Positions 7,899-17,443 of a stretch of DNA of 64,000 nt are shown piece by piece. The translations under genes were made by a program, and so were the position numbers. Under the pieces are notes generated by a model. It was not told the origin of the DNA and searched no databases. It worked only from the letters and a program-made list of their open reading frames with translations. The stretch covers positions 1 to 64,000 of the forward strand of contig DAOPJM010000002.1 of assembly GCA_035399665.1 (NCBI GenBank). Direction: 5' to 3'. This DNA is from DAOPJM01 sp035399665. Its GTDB lineage: Bacteria > Bacillota > Clostridia > Christensenellales > CAG-138. How positions within the stretch are numbered: position 1 is the first letter of the stretch; the number at the start of each line of letters is the position of its first letter.

Positions 7899-8915
7899 AT
7901 GTCGCAGACTATTCTTGTAACGGGCGGGGCGGGCTACATAGGTTCTCATACCTGCGTCGAATTGTTGAACGCGGGGTTTGAAGTCGTTGTCGCCGACGAC
8001 CTTAGAAACAGCAAGCTTGAGGCCTTAAACAGGGTCAAGAGGATAACGGGCAAGGGTATTCGTTTTTACGACGTTGATGTTTGCGATACCGCGAGTTTGC
8101 GCAGGGTCTTTACCGAAAACCATATTGATGGGATTATCCATTTTGCCGGCTTGAAAGCCGTAGGCGAGAGCGTTATGATACCCATAGAGTATTATCGCAA
8201 CAATCTTAACTCCACGCTTAATCTGTTGGAAGCCATGAGCGAGTTCAAGGTACACAGCCTCGTATTCAGCTCATCGGCAACCGTGTATATCAATCCTGTT
8301 TCTCCAATCATTGAGGACGCGCCCAGGGGCTGCACCAACCCTTATGGGTGGACGAAGTATATGTCTGAGCAGATAATCACGGATTGGCAGCGCGTCAACC
8401 CCAATGCCTGCTGTCTGTTGCTTCGCTACTTCAATCCGATAGGCGCGCATGAAAGTGGGCTTATCGGAGAGGATCCGAGTGGAATACCAAACAATTTGTT
8501 GCCCTATATAGCACAGGTGGCGGTAGGAAAGCGCGAGCGGTTGTCGGTGTTTGGCAATGATTATCCAACGAGGGACGGTACGGGTGTTCGAGATTACCTG
8601 CACGTCTGCGACCTTGCAAGGGGGCATGTGAATGCCTTAAAGTACTGCGGGGTCAACATGGGCGCGCAGGCTGTCAACCTCGGAACGGGCATAGGTTACA
8701 GCGTTTTGGATATTGTCCATGCTTTTGAGGAAGCTTCGGGGGTAAAAATACCATATGTGATTGCACCAAGGAGAGCAGGGGACATAGCCGAGTGCTATTC
8801 AAACCCCCAAAAGGCGGAAGAACTGCTCGGATGGAAGGCTGAGCTGGATCTAAAGCGTATGTGCCTTGACAGCTATCGCTGGCAAACCATGAATCCGGAG
8901 GGATATGGGGAATGA
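7899..8915 (+). CDS. galE: UDP-glucose 4-epimerase
   Basis: NAD-dependent epimerase of 338 residues that interconverts UDP-glucose and UDP-galactose, supplying sugar for surface polysaccharides. The N-terminal Rossmann motif is TGGAGYIGS at about residues 8-16. The catalytic set is visible as SSSATVY near 125 and the YGWTK tyrosine/lysine near 149-153. The length equals that of typical GalE. TCGGAGG supports the start. The stop overlaps the start of the next gene by four bases (ATGA), so this is the first gene of a polysaccharide operon. Confidence 0.95.
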   Translation: MSQTILVTGGAGYIGSHTCVELLNAGFEVVVADDLRNSKLEALNRVKRITGKGIRFYDVDVCDTASLRRVFTENHIDGIIHFAGLKAVGESVMIPIEYYRNNLNSTLNLLEAMSEFKVHSLVFSSSATVYINPVSPIIEDAPRGCTNPYGWTKYMSEQIITDWQRVNPNACCLLLRYFNPIGAHESGLIGEDPSGIPNNLLPYIAQVAVGKRERLSVFGNDYPTRDGTGVRDYLHVCDLARGHVNALKYCGVNMGAQAVNLGTGIGYSVLDIVHAFEEASGVKIPYVIAPRRAGDIAECYSNPQKAEELLGWKAELDLKRMCLDSYRWQTMNPEGYGE

Positions 8916-10870
8916 GGAAGAAGGCAGACGGGGCAGACGAAGGGAAAAGAAGCAGACTGCTGTACTTTTTTCAAGATAAGTTTCCGCGCATAATACTGTT
9001 GATGGTGCTGGATACGGCAAGTGTTTTTGCTGCTTACGTTATCGGCACATGGGCGCCGCAGGCGGCTGTAAACGGGGGATATTCCTTTCCGTTTTATCGC
9101 GGCGGGACGCCGGTTTTCAGCTTGCCGCAGATTGCGGTTTTCATTGCCATATATCTGATTGCGTTTGGAGTGTTCGGGCTGTATAACAGCCTTTGGAAGA
9201 ACTCAGGCATAAGCGAAGGAATTTCCCTTATTGCAAGTGCGGGCACGGGCACGGTAGTTATCATGCTGGTCAACATCGCCTTTGGCAACAAGGATAAGTT
9301 CATAATTGGCATATCGGCGATGATTGTCCTGATGCTTGTTTTCCTTTCAAGGTTCGGATACAGGATAGGCCGAAGGATGAAAGACAAGATACGCAAGTTG
9401 AATCGATCGGGCAAAGACCCGATAATGATAGTGGGAGCGGGGTTCTTTGGAGCCTATGTCTGTGCGCAGATCGAGGGCGGGCAGGAGTCTAAAACCGCAT
9501 ATGTAGCGATGTTCGTTGACGACAATCCCGGCAAAAGAGGTATGAGAGTGGCAGGAGTTCCCGTTCTCGGCACGACCCGCGACATTCCGAGCTTAGCGCA
9601 TAAATATAACATTCGAGAAATCATAATCGCCATTCCAAGCCTGACTCCGGAACGCAAGTCCGAAATCGTGGCTTTGTGCCATGAAACCAAGTGCCATGTC
9701 AAAACCGTGGGCAGCCTTCAGGAGCTGTCGGAAACGCCAACCATGCGCGACATCCGTGAGACGAGCATATCTGATATTCTTTTCCGCAAGGAGGTCGAGC
9801 TTGACAGGGAAGGCATCAACGCCTACATACTTCATAAAGTCGTGATGATAACCGGCGGCGGCGGCTCGATAGGTTCCGAGATAGCCAGGCAAATTGCTAG
9901 GTTTTATCCCTCAAAGCTGATACTGTTCGATATCTACGAGAACACTACCTATGAGCTGTACTGCGAGCTTAGGCGCATGTATCCTTGGCTGGATTTGCAT
10001 ATTCGCATAGGCTCTGTGCGTGAACGTCATCGCCTCAATGAGGTGATGGAGGAGTTTAAGCCCGATCTTGTTGTGCATTGCGCCGCACACAAGCATGTGC
10101 CGCTGATGGAGACAAGCCCCAACGAGGCGATTAAGAACAATGTGGCGGGTACGTTCAACGTTCTGAAGGCGGCTGACGAACACGGAGTAAGCCGCTTTGT
10201 GCAGCTTTCCACCGACAAGGCGGTCAATCCCACAAGTATCATGGGCGCGACTAAGCGTGTGACGGAGCTGATAGTGCAGGAGTACTCCATAAAGAGCAAA
10301 ATGCTGTGCATGACCGTGCGCTTCGGCAACGTGTTGGGCTCACATGGGAGCGTGATTCCGCTGTTTGAGAAACAGATTAAGGCAGGAGGCCCCGTCCTGG
10401 TTACGCACCCGAACATCACAAGATATTTTATGACCATTCCCGAGGCGGCTCAGCTTGTGCTTCAAGCGGGAGCGTTCGGGGAATCTGGCTCGATATATGT
10501 TCTGGACATGGGATCGCCTGTGAAGATAATGGACCTTGCGGAGCGTGTGATACGCTTTCACGGATACACCCCGAATGTCGATATGCCGATAGAGATAAGC
10601 GGATTGCGCCCCGGCGAAAAGCTGTACGAGGAGCTTTTGATGGACGATGAGATGTCAGATATGAAGCGCACAGAGCATGGCAGAATCTTTAAGGCTCATG
10701 CCGCGGCCATAGATATAGATACCTTCATACCAACCGTCAAGGCTTTGATCCACAGCGCCGAGGATGGCGATGTCGAAAGGTCCATAGCTCTGCTGCACAT
10801 GCTTGTTCCGAGCTTTAAGCATGAGTCTCAGAACTCCGAGAAGAGCGCGGATGACACACGGACTGCATAA
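8912..10870 (+). CDS. CapD/FlaA1-type membrane nucleotide-sugar epimerase/dehydratase
   Basis: Protein of 652 residues. Four predicted membrane helices occupy about residues 20-155, then comes a first Rossmann-like domain starting MIVGAGFFGAY (CoA-binding-like). The catalytic short-chain dehydrogenase domain starts VMITGGGGSIGSE near 311. STDKAVNPTSIMGATKR near 437 is typical of the 4,6-dehydratase group (WbpM, PglF, CapD), which commonly acts on UDP-GlcNAc. The usual full-length layout is intact. It overlaps galE by four bases. Exact substrate cannot be told. Confidence 0.93.
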   Translation: MRKKADGADEGKRSRLLYFFQDKFPRIILLMVLDTASVFAAYVIGTWAPQAAVNGGYSFPFYRGGTPVFSLPQIAVFIAIYLIAFGVFGLYNSLWKNSGISEGISLIASAGTGTVVIMLVNIAFGNKDKFIIGISAMIVLMLVFLSRFGYRIGRRMKDKIRKLNRSGKDPIMIVGAGFFGAYVCAQIEGGQESKTAYVAMFVDDNPGKRGMRVAGVPVLGTTRDIPSLAHKYNIREIIIAIPSLTPERKSEIVALCHETKCHVKTVGSLQELSETPTMRDIRETSISDILFRKEVELDREGINAYILHKVVMITGGGGSIGSEIARQIARFYPSKLILFDIYENTTYELYCELRRMYPWLDLHIRIGSVRERHRLNEVMEEFKPDLVVHCAAHKHVPLMETSPNEAIKNNVAGTFNVLKAADEHGVSRFVQLSTDKAVNPTSIMGATKRVTELIVQEYSIKSKMLCMTVRFGNVLGSHGSVIPLFEKQIKAGGPVLVTHPNITRYFMTIPEAAQLVLQAGAFGESGSIYVLDMGSPVKIMDLAERVIRFHGYTPNVDMPIEISGLRPGEKLYEELLMDDEMSDMKRTEHGRIFKAHAAAIDIDTFIPTVKALIHSAEDGDVERSIALLHMLVPSFKHESQNSEKSADDTRTA

Positions 10871-10876
10871 AGCCCC

Positions 10877-12028
10877 ATGACAAACGGGAATAAGGCATAT
10901 TTCATAGAGACTTTACGCTGTGCGCTGACGGGAGAGCAGCTTTGCCCACCCTTTGACGGCAGCTCTTTTTCGGAGCTTTACACACTCGCCAAAAGACAAA
11001 ACCTTGAGGCAGCGCTTTCGGAAGCGCTGCTCACGCTTTCTAACATACCCCCAAAGCGCAAAGCCGAGCTTGAACAAAATCGCCTAAGGGCAATTCATAG
11101 GTACGCGCTTTTGTCAACTGAATGCGAAAGTATTCAGCGGGGAGCAAAGGAGCGCGGTATTCGCTGTATGGCGCAAAAGGGTCCGGTGATATGCAAACTC
11201 TATAAAAAGCCGCATATCAGGAGCATGAGCGACCTTGACTTCTTAATGGACGAGACCGCCTTGGATTCGGTCACGGAATTGATGACAAGCCTTGGGTATG
11301 TCCTTGAAGGAACGCATGAGAGGAATCATCTGAACTTTTCAAAGACCCCCGATATACAGGTTGAGTTCCACGAAAAGCTGTTGCCGTATACCGTAAATGA
11401 TCCCTACTATTCCGATCCGTGGACTGGAACCCATGTTGACGATAACGGCTTTACGACCATGAGCGACGAACAATTCTACATTTATATGATACTGCACGCT
11501 ATGCAGCATTTCACGCTCGCGGGCATGGGAGCGCGCTTTGTCATGGATGCTTGGGTGTACCTTGGCGCATACGGCGAAAGCATGGACATGAAGCTTGTGC
11601 ATAACGAGCTTGTCAGAGCGGGCGCTGCCGACTTCGAGAAGGGCTTGACCGAGCTTTGCAAAGTGTGGTTTTCCGGAGCCGAGGAAACCGCGTTGACCAA
11701 AAGGATGACGGATTACGTCTTGGAGGGCGGCATATACGGAGCAGCCGTCAACCGAGAGGCCGCGAAGGTGGGGCAGAACGGCAAGGCGGGCCATGTTTTG
11801 AGGACGCTTTTCGAGCCTGCTTCCGCTATGAAAATGTTGTATCCTCGCCTTGAAAAGTATCCGTATCTCCTGCCTTTTTACTATCCGCACAGAATATGCG
11901 TTAAGATAAAAAACAACCGCTCCCAAATAGGAAAGCGGTTGAATGCGTTGAGAAAAGCGGATAGTGTGCGTGTAGAGGAGCAAAAGGCCATGTACAGGGA
12001 ACTCGGTGTGGATGACAAGCTCAGGTAA
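10877..12028 (+). CDS. Nucleotidyltransferase-like protein (PF14907-type)
   Basis: Protein of 383 residues. The segment from QKGPVICKLY to SMSDLDFLMD (about 97-120) matches the core of the family named uncharacterised nucleotidyltransferase, with the GP/GA turn and the DLD acid pair that would bind metal. Members often sit in polysaccharide and peptide clusters, as here, six bases behind the CapD-type gene. The ribosome site is weak. The last eight bases overlap the end of birA on the opposite strand, and a minus-strand terminator lies within its 3' end. No substrate is known. Confidence 0.82.
   Translation: MTNGNKAYFIETLRCALTGEQLCPPFDGSSFSELYTLAKRQNLEAALSEALLTLSNIPPKRKAELEQNRLRAIHRYALLSTECESIQRGAKERGIRCMAQKGPVICKLYKKPHIRSMSDLDFLMDETALDSVTELMTSLGYVLEGTHERNHLNFSKTPDIQVEFHEKLLPYTVNDPYYSDPWTGTHVDDNGFTTMSDEQFYIYMILHAMQHFTLAGMGARFVMDAWVYLGAYGESMDMKLVHNELVRAGAADFEKGLTELCKVWFSGAEETALTKRMTDYVLEGGIYGAAVNREAAKVGQNGKAGHVLRTLFEPASAMKMLYPRLEKYPYLLPFYYPHRICVKIKNNRSQIGKRLNALRKADSVRVEEQKAMYRELGVDDKLR
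11907..11940 (-). terminator. Terminator of the ornithine-birA operon, inside a facing gene
   Basis: AACCGCT (11940-11934 on the minus strand) pairs with AGCGGTT (11921-11915) and is followed by GTTTTTT. It sits about 80 bases past the birA stop and within the coding region of the convergent nucleotidyltransferase-like gene. Confidence 0.82.
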
Positions 12029-12797
12029 GCGGCCTTACGCTCATCTCGCCATAGCTTAAAGGCTCAACGCTTCCATCCGAATACCTTACGACAAGGCGGA
12101 ACTCATCGTCTATGTATAGGCTGTGAGCCTCTTTTTTTGCTCCATTAGATATTACCCAAATATCCTTGCCTGTGACGCAGCAGCGTTTTCGGTACTGCGT
12201 CAAAATATCGTTTGTATCGTTTTGACGATATAGGCTGAAGAACTCGTTCAGCAGCTCTGCCGCAAGCTTTGCCTTGACAAAGTCGCTTTGCGGCGCACAG
12301 AAAACCGCGCCCGCAACGCCGCTGATTTCTTTCGGGAAGCCGCCTAAAGGGGGGCAGAGGTTGATTCCAATACCCAATACCACAAAAGCGATGTCACCGC
12401 TTTGGTTCGTTGCGGATTCCGCGAGTATGCCGCATACCTTTTTCCCGTCAACAAGAATGTCGTTCACCCATTTTATGGCGGGACTTGCATCGCTTGTACA
12501 CTCGATTGCGTGTGCCGCGGCGACCGCCGCCCCGCAGGTTATCTTCGAAACATCAAAGTCATCAGGATTTGGACGCAGTAATATACTCATGTAAAGCCCG
12601 CTCTCCTCGGGGGAGAAGAAGCTTCGACCGAGCCGTCCGCGTCCCAAAGTCTGACTGTCCGCGAAATAGACAAGCCCTTCGGACGCGCCCTTTTGCGCAA
12701 GCGACTTGACGTCGGCGTTTGTGGAAGCGGTGACGGGAACGGAGACGAAGCTCACGCCCTCGCAGCGCATTTGGCTTTGCAGCAGACCTATATCCAT
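12021..12797 (-). CDS. birA: Biotin-[acetyl-CoA-carboxylase] ligase
   Basis: Biotin protein ligase of 258 residues. It attaches biotin to the lysine of carrier domains via biotinyl-AMP. The adenylation loop GRGRLGR is at about residues 52-58, and KWVNDILVDGKKVCGI is near 109-124. An SH3-like C-terminal domain follows. There is no N-terminal helix-turn-helix, so it is a class I enzyme without repressor function. It overlaps the end of orr by ten bases and should be made from the ornithine operon. A likely client is the free biotin carrier at 26,199-26,567. Confidence 0.95.
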   Translation of the reverse strand: MDIGLLQSQMRCEGVSFVSVPVTASTNADVKSLAQKGASEGLVYFADSQTLGRGRLGRSFFSPEESGLYMSILLRPNPDDFDVSKITCGAAVAAAHAIECTSDASPAIKWVNDILVDGKKVCGILAESATNQSGDIAFVVLGIGINLCPPLGGFPKEISGVAGAVFCAPQSDFVKAKLAAELLNEFFSLYRQNDTNDILTQYRKRCCVTGKDIWVISNGAKKEAHSLYIDDEFRLVVRYSDGSVEPLSYGEMSVRPLT

Positions 12798-13849
12798 CGC
12801 TTTTGAACGTATTGTCCCGTGGAAAGGGACAAAAGCGCGCCATAGCTTAGGGTAAACTCGATTATGTCACCGACACAATGGTCACATGCGGTGAAGTCAA
12901 GTATCGTGTGATCGGAGCTTGCGCCCAGTACGGATACATCGGGGTCAACGGGGGTCAGTCCGTCAATCACACAGTCCTGCCGCCCGAGCGCTATAATTCC
13001 GCGCCTCATGACGCCCTTGTCCTCATATGTCACCTGTTCGCCAAAGGCATTTAGTCCCAAGACGCCTATCGGCATTGACGGCTTTGTCTGAAGCTCGACA
13101 AGCTCCGTCTTCAGGGTGTAGACGTCGTTATAAAGCGGAGCCAACGGAACGCCGTTCGCGGTCTCGTTGCCGATGAATATGGCCTCGCCAAAGCGGAACA
13201 TATTCACGCCTTTGGGCATACGATTTTGAAGTATCATGGTGAGCGCGGAGGAATTGCCGCCCGAAACAATCGGTATAGGCTCATCAAGCTCATTGCGCAG
13301 CCAATTAGCTATTCTGAAGAGCTCGCCCATGTTCGTTTCGTCGGGCAGCACCGAGCCGTAACAGGTGAGATTGGTTCCTATGCCATACAGCTCAAGCCCA
13401 CGGCTTTCATGTATCATGCGAGCCGTATTAAGTATCAAGGCTTCGTTACGGAAGAATATGCCCTCCCTAAGATCGCCCAAGTCTATCATCAGTATGACCT
13501 TATGCAGCTTGCCCCGCGCTATTGCGGCCTCATTCAGCAGACGAAGTGTGTACAGCTCACTCTGCATACTGATATCACAGAAGCGAACTATGTCTTCTGA
13601 TTCAGAGGGCATACCTATTCTAAGGAGCAGCTTAGGCTTATCCGTCTCTATACTTTTTAGGTTTTTGATTCGCGAGTCGGCTATAAAGTCAACCTCGCTT
13701 CTGTTCAGCACACGCACCGCTTCCTTGTCGGCACAAACAACCTTGGTAACGGCGGCACAGAGCATATCGCGCTCATGGCACCAACTCGCAATAGTGTTAG
13801 CGTTGAACAAAAGGTGTTCACGGTTTAGTATGATTTCGGGTAAACTCAT
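12788..13849 (-). CDS. orr: Ornithine racemase
   Basis: PLP amino-acid racemase of the alanine racemase N-terminal family, 353 residues. It should convert L-ornithine to the D-ornithine used by the aminomutase. The PLP lysine lies in AAVTKVV near residue 35. The segment IVSGGNSSALTMI and the nearby RFGEAIFIGNE match the Orr/YhfX-like group. The start at 13849 gives ATGA overlap with the preceding gene; a longer frame has no ribosome site. The context, directly after the oraSE genes, supports ornithine rather than alanine as substrate. Confidence 0.92.
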   Translation of the reverse strand: MSLPEIILNREHLLFNANTIASWCHERDMLCAAVTKVVCADKEAVRVLNRSEVDFIADSRIKNLKSIETDKPKLLLRIGMPSESEDIVRFCDISMQSELYTLRLLNEAAIARGKLHKVILMIDLGDLREGIFFRNEALILNTARMIHESRGLELYGIGTNLTCYGSVLPDETNMGELFRIANWLRNELDEPIPIVSGGNSSALTMILQNRMPKGVNMFRFGEAIFIGNETANGVPLAPLYNDVYTLKTELVELQTKPSMPIGVLGLNAFGEQVTYEDKGVMRRGIIALGRQDCVIDGLTPVDPDVSVLGASSDHTILDFTACDHCVGDIIEFTLSYGALLSLSTGQYVQKRWI

Positions 13850-15207
13850 AGGCAAAGGCTCCGTTTCATCAGCAGCATGGCGTCCTCGCGGTAGTTTTTG
13901 GAGAGCGCTCCAAGGCAAGCCATGATGTAATCGTTATCGTACAATAGTTCAAGGGTGGAGGGGGTGGGGTAGAGCATGGTGCGCTTCACGTTGCAGTCAG
14001 ATATTCTGCGAAGGATTTGCTCTCGATGCGGCAGTCTCGTCAACGCGCCGCCCGTGCCAACAAGGTATTTAACCGTGGTAAGATCCTTGCCCTCTGCGAT
14101 GGTAGTGCGCCCCTGTGGGGTGTAAAGATGCCTCAGCCTTCCCGCGTGGCGGTCTATGGCGACAAGCCCCGCTTCAAGGCATAGCCTCTCGGTAAGCTTG
14201 AACTGCTCGGGAGTGTCGGGTACGGGCTTGTAGTCTTGCATAACCTTGACGGTATCTATGCCAAGCTCTGTGTCGAGCGCTTCCGTACCGATACGCGACA
14301 CCAAATTTTTCGCGTTGATATACAGCCCCAAGTCGCCTTCCACAGTACGCTTTGCAAAAGGCTCGGGGGAGGTCTGCATCTGTGTAATCTCGTCGGAACC
14401 GTTGGTGACGCTGTGAACGTCGGTGGTAGCTCCGCCGATATCCATAACAACGACGTCACCAACCATGTCATACAGCAGCTTTGCCGCAAGCATCACGCTG
14501 CCGGGAGTAGGAAGTATCGTTCCGTCAACCATTTCGCGTATGTGTTCCATGCCGGGCGCAGTCACGATGTGCTTTTCAAACATCGCGTGTATGCACACTC
14601 TGACCGGCTCTATGTTGAGATCGTCAATCTTGGGATAAACGTTATCCGTGAGTGACAGCGGTATGCCATATTCATCACAGATGTCCCTGACAGCAGCCTG
14701 GTTCTGAATGTTTCCGCAGTAAATAAGAGGAGCCCTTATACCGGCCCTCGCGATAAGCTTGAGGTTCTCCATGACAGTGCGGCGTTCGCCGTAATCCGTG
14801 CCGCCCGCAAGCAGCAGCAGGTTGGGCTTTGAGCGAATAATATCGTCTATATCGTATTCGTCCATAAGACCGGAGGTAGTGCCTATCACTATGGCGCCCG
14901 CGCCTAAAGCCGCGGCCTCGGCAGCCCTTACCGTCATGTCGTGTACAAGCCCGTGAACGCTCATCCTAAGACCGCCGGCTGCGGAGCCTGTGGCAAGCAT
15001 TGTGCCATAGCTTAACTCATTGCAGCCAAGCATTGTCATCAGATCATCCTTAGCCTTCGTCAGCCCAATCCTAACGTCGCCGTCCAAAACGGTAGTAGCG
15101 GCCTGACCGCTCCCCACGAAACGCGGGGAGTCTCCGCCCAAGCCGCTAAAGCCGCTGACGAGCGTTGTAGTGGAACCAATCTCGGCTACAAGCGCGTCTA
15201 TATGCAT
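13846..15207 (-). CDS. MutL/GlmL-like chaperone of the ornithine aminomutase
   Basis: Protein of 453 residues of the GlmL/MutL ASKHA-ATPase family. The N-terminal phosphate loop is EIGSTTTLVSGF at residues 9-20. Further ATPase segments are VVMDIGGATTDVHSV near 254 and GTGGALTRL near 389. In glutamate mutase operons GlmL is thought to help reactivate the B12 enzyme, so here it probably protects or reactivates OraSE; that role is inferred from family and position. It starts one base after the oraE stop and overlaps orr by four bases. Confidence 0.88.
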   Translation of the reverse strand: MHIDALVAEIGSTTTLVSGFSGLGGDSPRFVGSGQAATTVLDGDVRIGLTKAKDDLMTMLGCNELSYGTMLATGSAAGGLRMSVHGLVHDMTVRAAEAAALGAGAIVIGTTSGLMDEYDIDDIIRSKPNLLLLAGGTDYGERRTVMENLKLIARAGIRAPLIYCGNIQNQAAVRDICDEYGIPLSLTDNVYPKIDDLNIEPVRVCIHAMFEKHIVTAPGMEHIREMVDGTILPTPGSVMLAAKLLYDMVGDVVVMDIGGATTDVHSVTNGSDEITQMQTSPEPFAKRTVEGDLGLYINAKNLVSRIGTEALDTELGIDTVKVMQDYKPVPDTPEQFKLTERLCLEAGLVAIDRHAGRLRHLYTPQGRTTIAEGKDLTTVKYLVGTGGALTRLPHREQILRRISDCNVKRTMLYPTPSTLELLYDNDYIMACLGALSKNYREDAMLLMKRSLCL

Positions 15208-15208
15208 T

Positions 15209-17443
15209 TTAGTTTTCCTTTTGTGCTTCCATGCGTCTGCGGCGCTCCTTTACAAGGAAGGTCGCGACGTGATTGCCGTGCGTGCCTCTTCCAAAGCCCG
15301 CGTCCGCGCCCGCTTCGACAGCGCCTTCATTGGTTATCTGGGTACCGCCCGCGCATAGCATAAGCCTGTCACGGACGCCCATTTCCTTGGCGGTGTTGTC
15401 GATTCTGGCAATGTTCTTGTAGTGTATGTTGTCGTGAGAGATGATAGCGGAGCACAATATAGCGTCCGCGTTGACCTCTATCGCCGCATTGACGAACTTC
15501 TCGGGAGGTACGGAGGTTCCTAAATACAGTACCTTGATGCCGTACTTCTCAATGCCGCCGTGCTTGATGTCGATGATTTCACGCATACCTACGGAATGCT
15601 CGTCCTGACCTACGGTGCCGGCGACTACGACCATGGGACGTTCCTCGATGGCCTTTCTAAGCTCCTCATCGGAGAGAATGTCGGGCTCCTGCGGCAAAAC
15701 AAGGCTGTCCATGTCGATATCGAAGCTAACCTTGCCCTTCAGCTCTATCCTTGTGCCTTCTGCGCGCTGCATGATCTCGCGATTGATGACAACGCAGTCA
15801 GAAAGGTTCATCCGGCGTCCGACCTCAAGAGCCGCCGCTTCAGCGTGGCGCACATCGGTGGGGAAGAACATCGTGAGCATGACGGTTCCGTCGGCAAGCC
15901 ATTCCATCTCGGGACGGATATACTTAGCTTCGGGACCCGCGTACTTCTTAACCTCGTCCATGCGAAGGTATACATTGTCGGTATCGTCAAGTTCATCAAT
16001 GTAGACTATCTTTTCGGGGTGTTCAAGGGTACAGCCTCCGATGAGCCTTGAGGGATCGTCAACCGCTTCGGGATCGTACTGAGCGACATTGTTGTAGCCA
16101 TAGTGAGCGGTGACTGGGGCCATATAGTCGGGGGCGCGCTTTACAACCGTGCCTACGCCTATGCCGCCGTTAATATCCCTTGCAATGCCATCGCCGTTGC
16201 GCTCAGGGAACATACCCGAATCTACGAAGAAGCCTTCCTGTACGGCTGCGAAATAGCCGCCAAGCTCGAGCATCTCCTCAAGGAAAAGTACGGCGCGTTC
16301 CTTTAGCTCGCGAGCCTTTTCCCTAAGATAGCCATCCTGCTTCAGTTCGACCATCTCCATCAGACCGTCCATGCCGACAAGCGCTTGCTTTGCGGTGTCG
16401 CAGGCCTCGATGTTGTAGATATGCCAAGGCACGTTGCGCCCTTCATCGGGGGTTATGGTGCTCTGAATATCCGCCGAGGTCAGCTTGGAGATAAGCATGT
16501 TCAGAACGTGAGTCACCGTGGCTTCCCTTGTGGAGGCCTCAATGTACTTGGTATTCATCTGTGCGCGCATACGATAACCTTCAAAGAGGTCACGAAGCGC
16601 CACGGCATAAGGCAAGTCCATGTGTACGCAGGGCGCGGGGGTGGCGGAAGGAGGAACGGTCGAAAGACAGATGTTCTCCTTTTTCATGCCGATGCGATAG
16701 GACAGCAGGGAGTTAATCGCGTGCTGTACCATAAGCTCGGGCATGACCTTCCATGCGTCGCGTGCGGTGGCGTTAGCGTTGTGCGCGCCGTCAATCTGCG
16801 CCATGTCCGCCCAAGCCATTATACGCTTGGATTCACAAGCGTCCACGAACGAGCGAACCATGTTGATGTTGCGGTAGATTACATTGTACTGCGGGTCTTG
16901 GTGAGCGCCGTTGACACCCTCCTCCGCGAACATGACAGCGATGTCGGGACCCGCGACTCCGCTCACATAGGAGTGGTAATTAATCGGTCTGCCGACTTCA
17001 TCCTCAATCATGTCCAAAGCCTTGCGCTGCGCCCTGACCTGCTTGCGTGTTACGGGTACACCGCCGCTGCCCTGAGGACTGCCTTCGATAAGCCCGTCAT
17101 AATGGGACTGACCGGCCGTGCGGATAACCATAATGTGATCCGCGCCGTGGTGTGCCGCCATGCGCATTCTTCGAATGTCATCCTCAAACCTGCCCGAAGC
17201 TATCTCTGTCGTGATGGTAGGGAGGGGCTGCGGGTCGATATCGTCAAAGTAGTGCGCCGGAGGCAGGCCTACGCTGTCATGTAGCGGCTTGCTGCAATCC
17301 TCATAGGTGAAAGGCCCCATGTGCAGATCGGAGACATGCTCACGCCAAGTCCAGCCGTGCCGCCTCGGGTGATAATGCTCAAGATTCTCCAGAACCTTGG
17401 CTACGTCTATGCGCTCATCGGGTTTCATGCTATATTCGCTCAT
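15209..17443 (-). CDS. oraE: D-ornithine 4,5-aminomutase, large (E) subunit
   Basis: Catalytic subunit of 744 residues. With OraS it moves the terminal amino group of D-ornithine to make (2R,4S)-2,4-diaminopentanoate, using adenosylcobalamin and PLP. The N-terminal ~550 residues form the TIM-barrel part. The C-terminal Rossmann domain has the cobalamin motif DEHSVG (DxHxxG) near 614-619, so His616 should be the lower axial cobalt ligand. GTSVPPEKFVNAA and LCAGGTQITNEG follow. The length matches the clostridial enzyme. It overlaps oraS by four bases. Confidence 0.96.
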   Translation of the reverse strand: MSEYSMKPDERIDVAKVLENLEHYHPRRHGWTWREHVSDLHMGPFTYEDCSKPLHDSVGLPPAHYFDDIDPQPLPTITTEIASGRFEDDIRRMRMAAHHGADHIMVIRTAGQSHYDGLIEGSPQGSGGVPVTRKQVRAQRKALDMIEDEVGRPINYHSYVSGVAGPDIAVMFAEEGVNGAHQDPQYNVIYRNINMVRSFVDACESKRIMAWADMAQIDGAHNANATARDAWKVMPELMVQHAINSLLSYRIGMKKENICLSTVPPSATPAPCVHMDLPYAVALRDLFEGYRMRAQMNTKYIEASTREATVTHVLNMLISKLTSADIQSTITPDEGRNVPWHIYNIEACDTAKQALVGMDGLMEMVELKQDGYLREKARELKERAVLFLEEMLELGGYFAAVQEGFFVDSGMFPERNGDGIARDINGGIGVGTVVKRAPDYMAPVTAHYGYNNVAQYDPEAVDDPSRLIGGCTLEHPEKIVYIDELDDTDNVYLRMDEVKKYAGPEAKYIRPEMEWLADGTVMLTMFFPTDVRHAEAAALEVGRRMNLSDCVVINREIMQRAEGTRIELKGKVSFDIDMDSLVLPQEPDILSDEELRKAIEERPMVVVAGTVGQDEHSVGMREIIDIKHGGIEKYGIKVLYLGTSVPPEKFVNAAIEVNADAILCSAIISHDNIHYKNIARIDNTAKEMGVRDRLMLCAGGTQITNEGAVEAGADAGFGRGTHGNHVATFLVKERRRRMEAQKEN

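Noticed and set aside
12118..12138. Five-pair hairpin with seven T in the plus direction within birA
   Set aside because: The stem is too short for a confident terminator call, so it is not listed as a feature; it is mentioned only as a candidate partner of the minus-strand terminator.
16385..17284. 299-codon open frame on the plus strand
   Set aside because: It lies wholly opposite oraE, has no ribosome site and no recognisable family.
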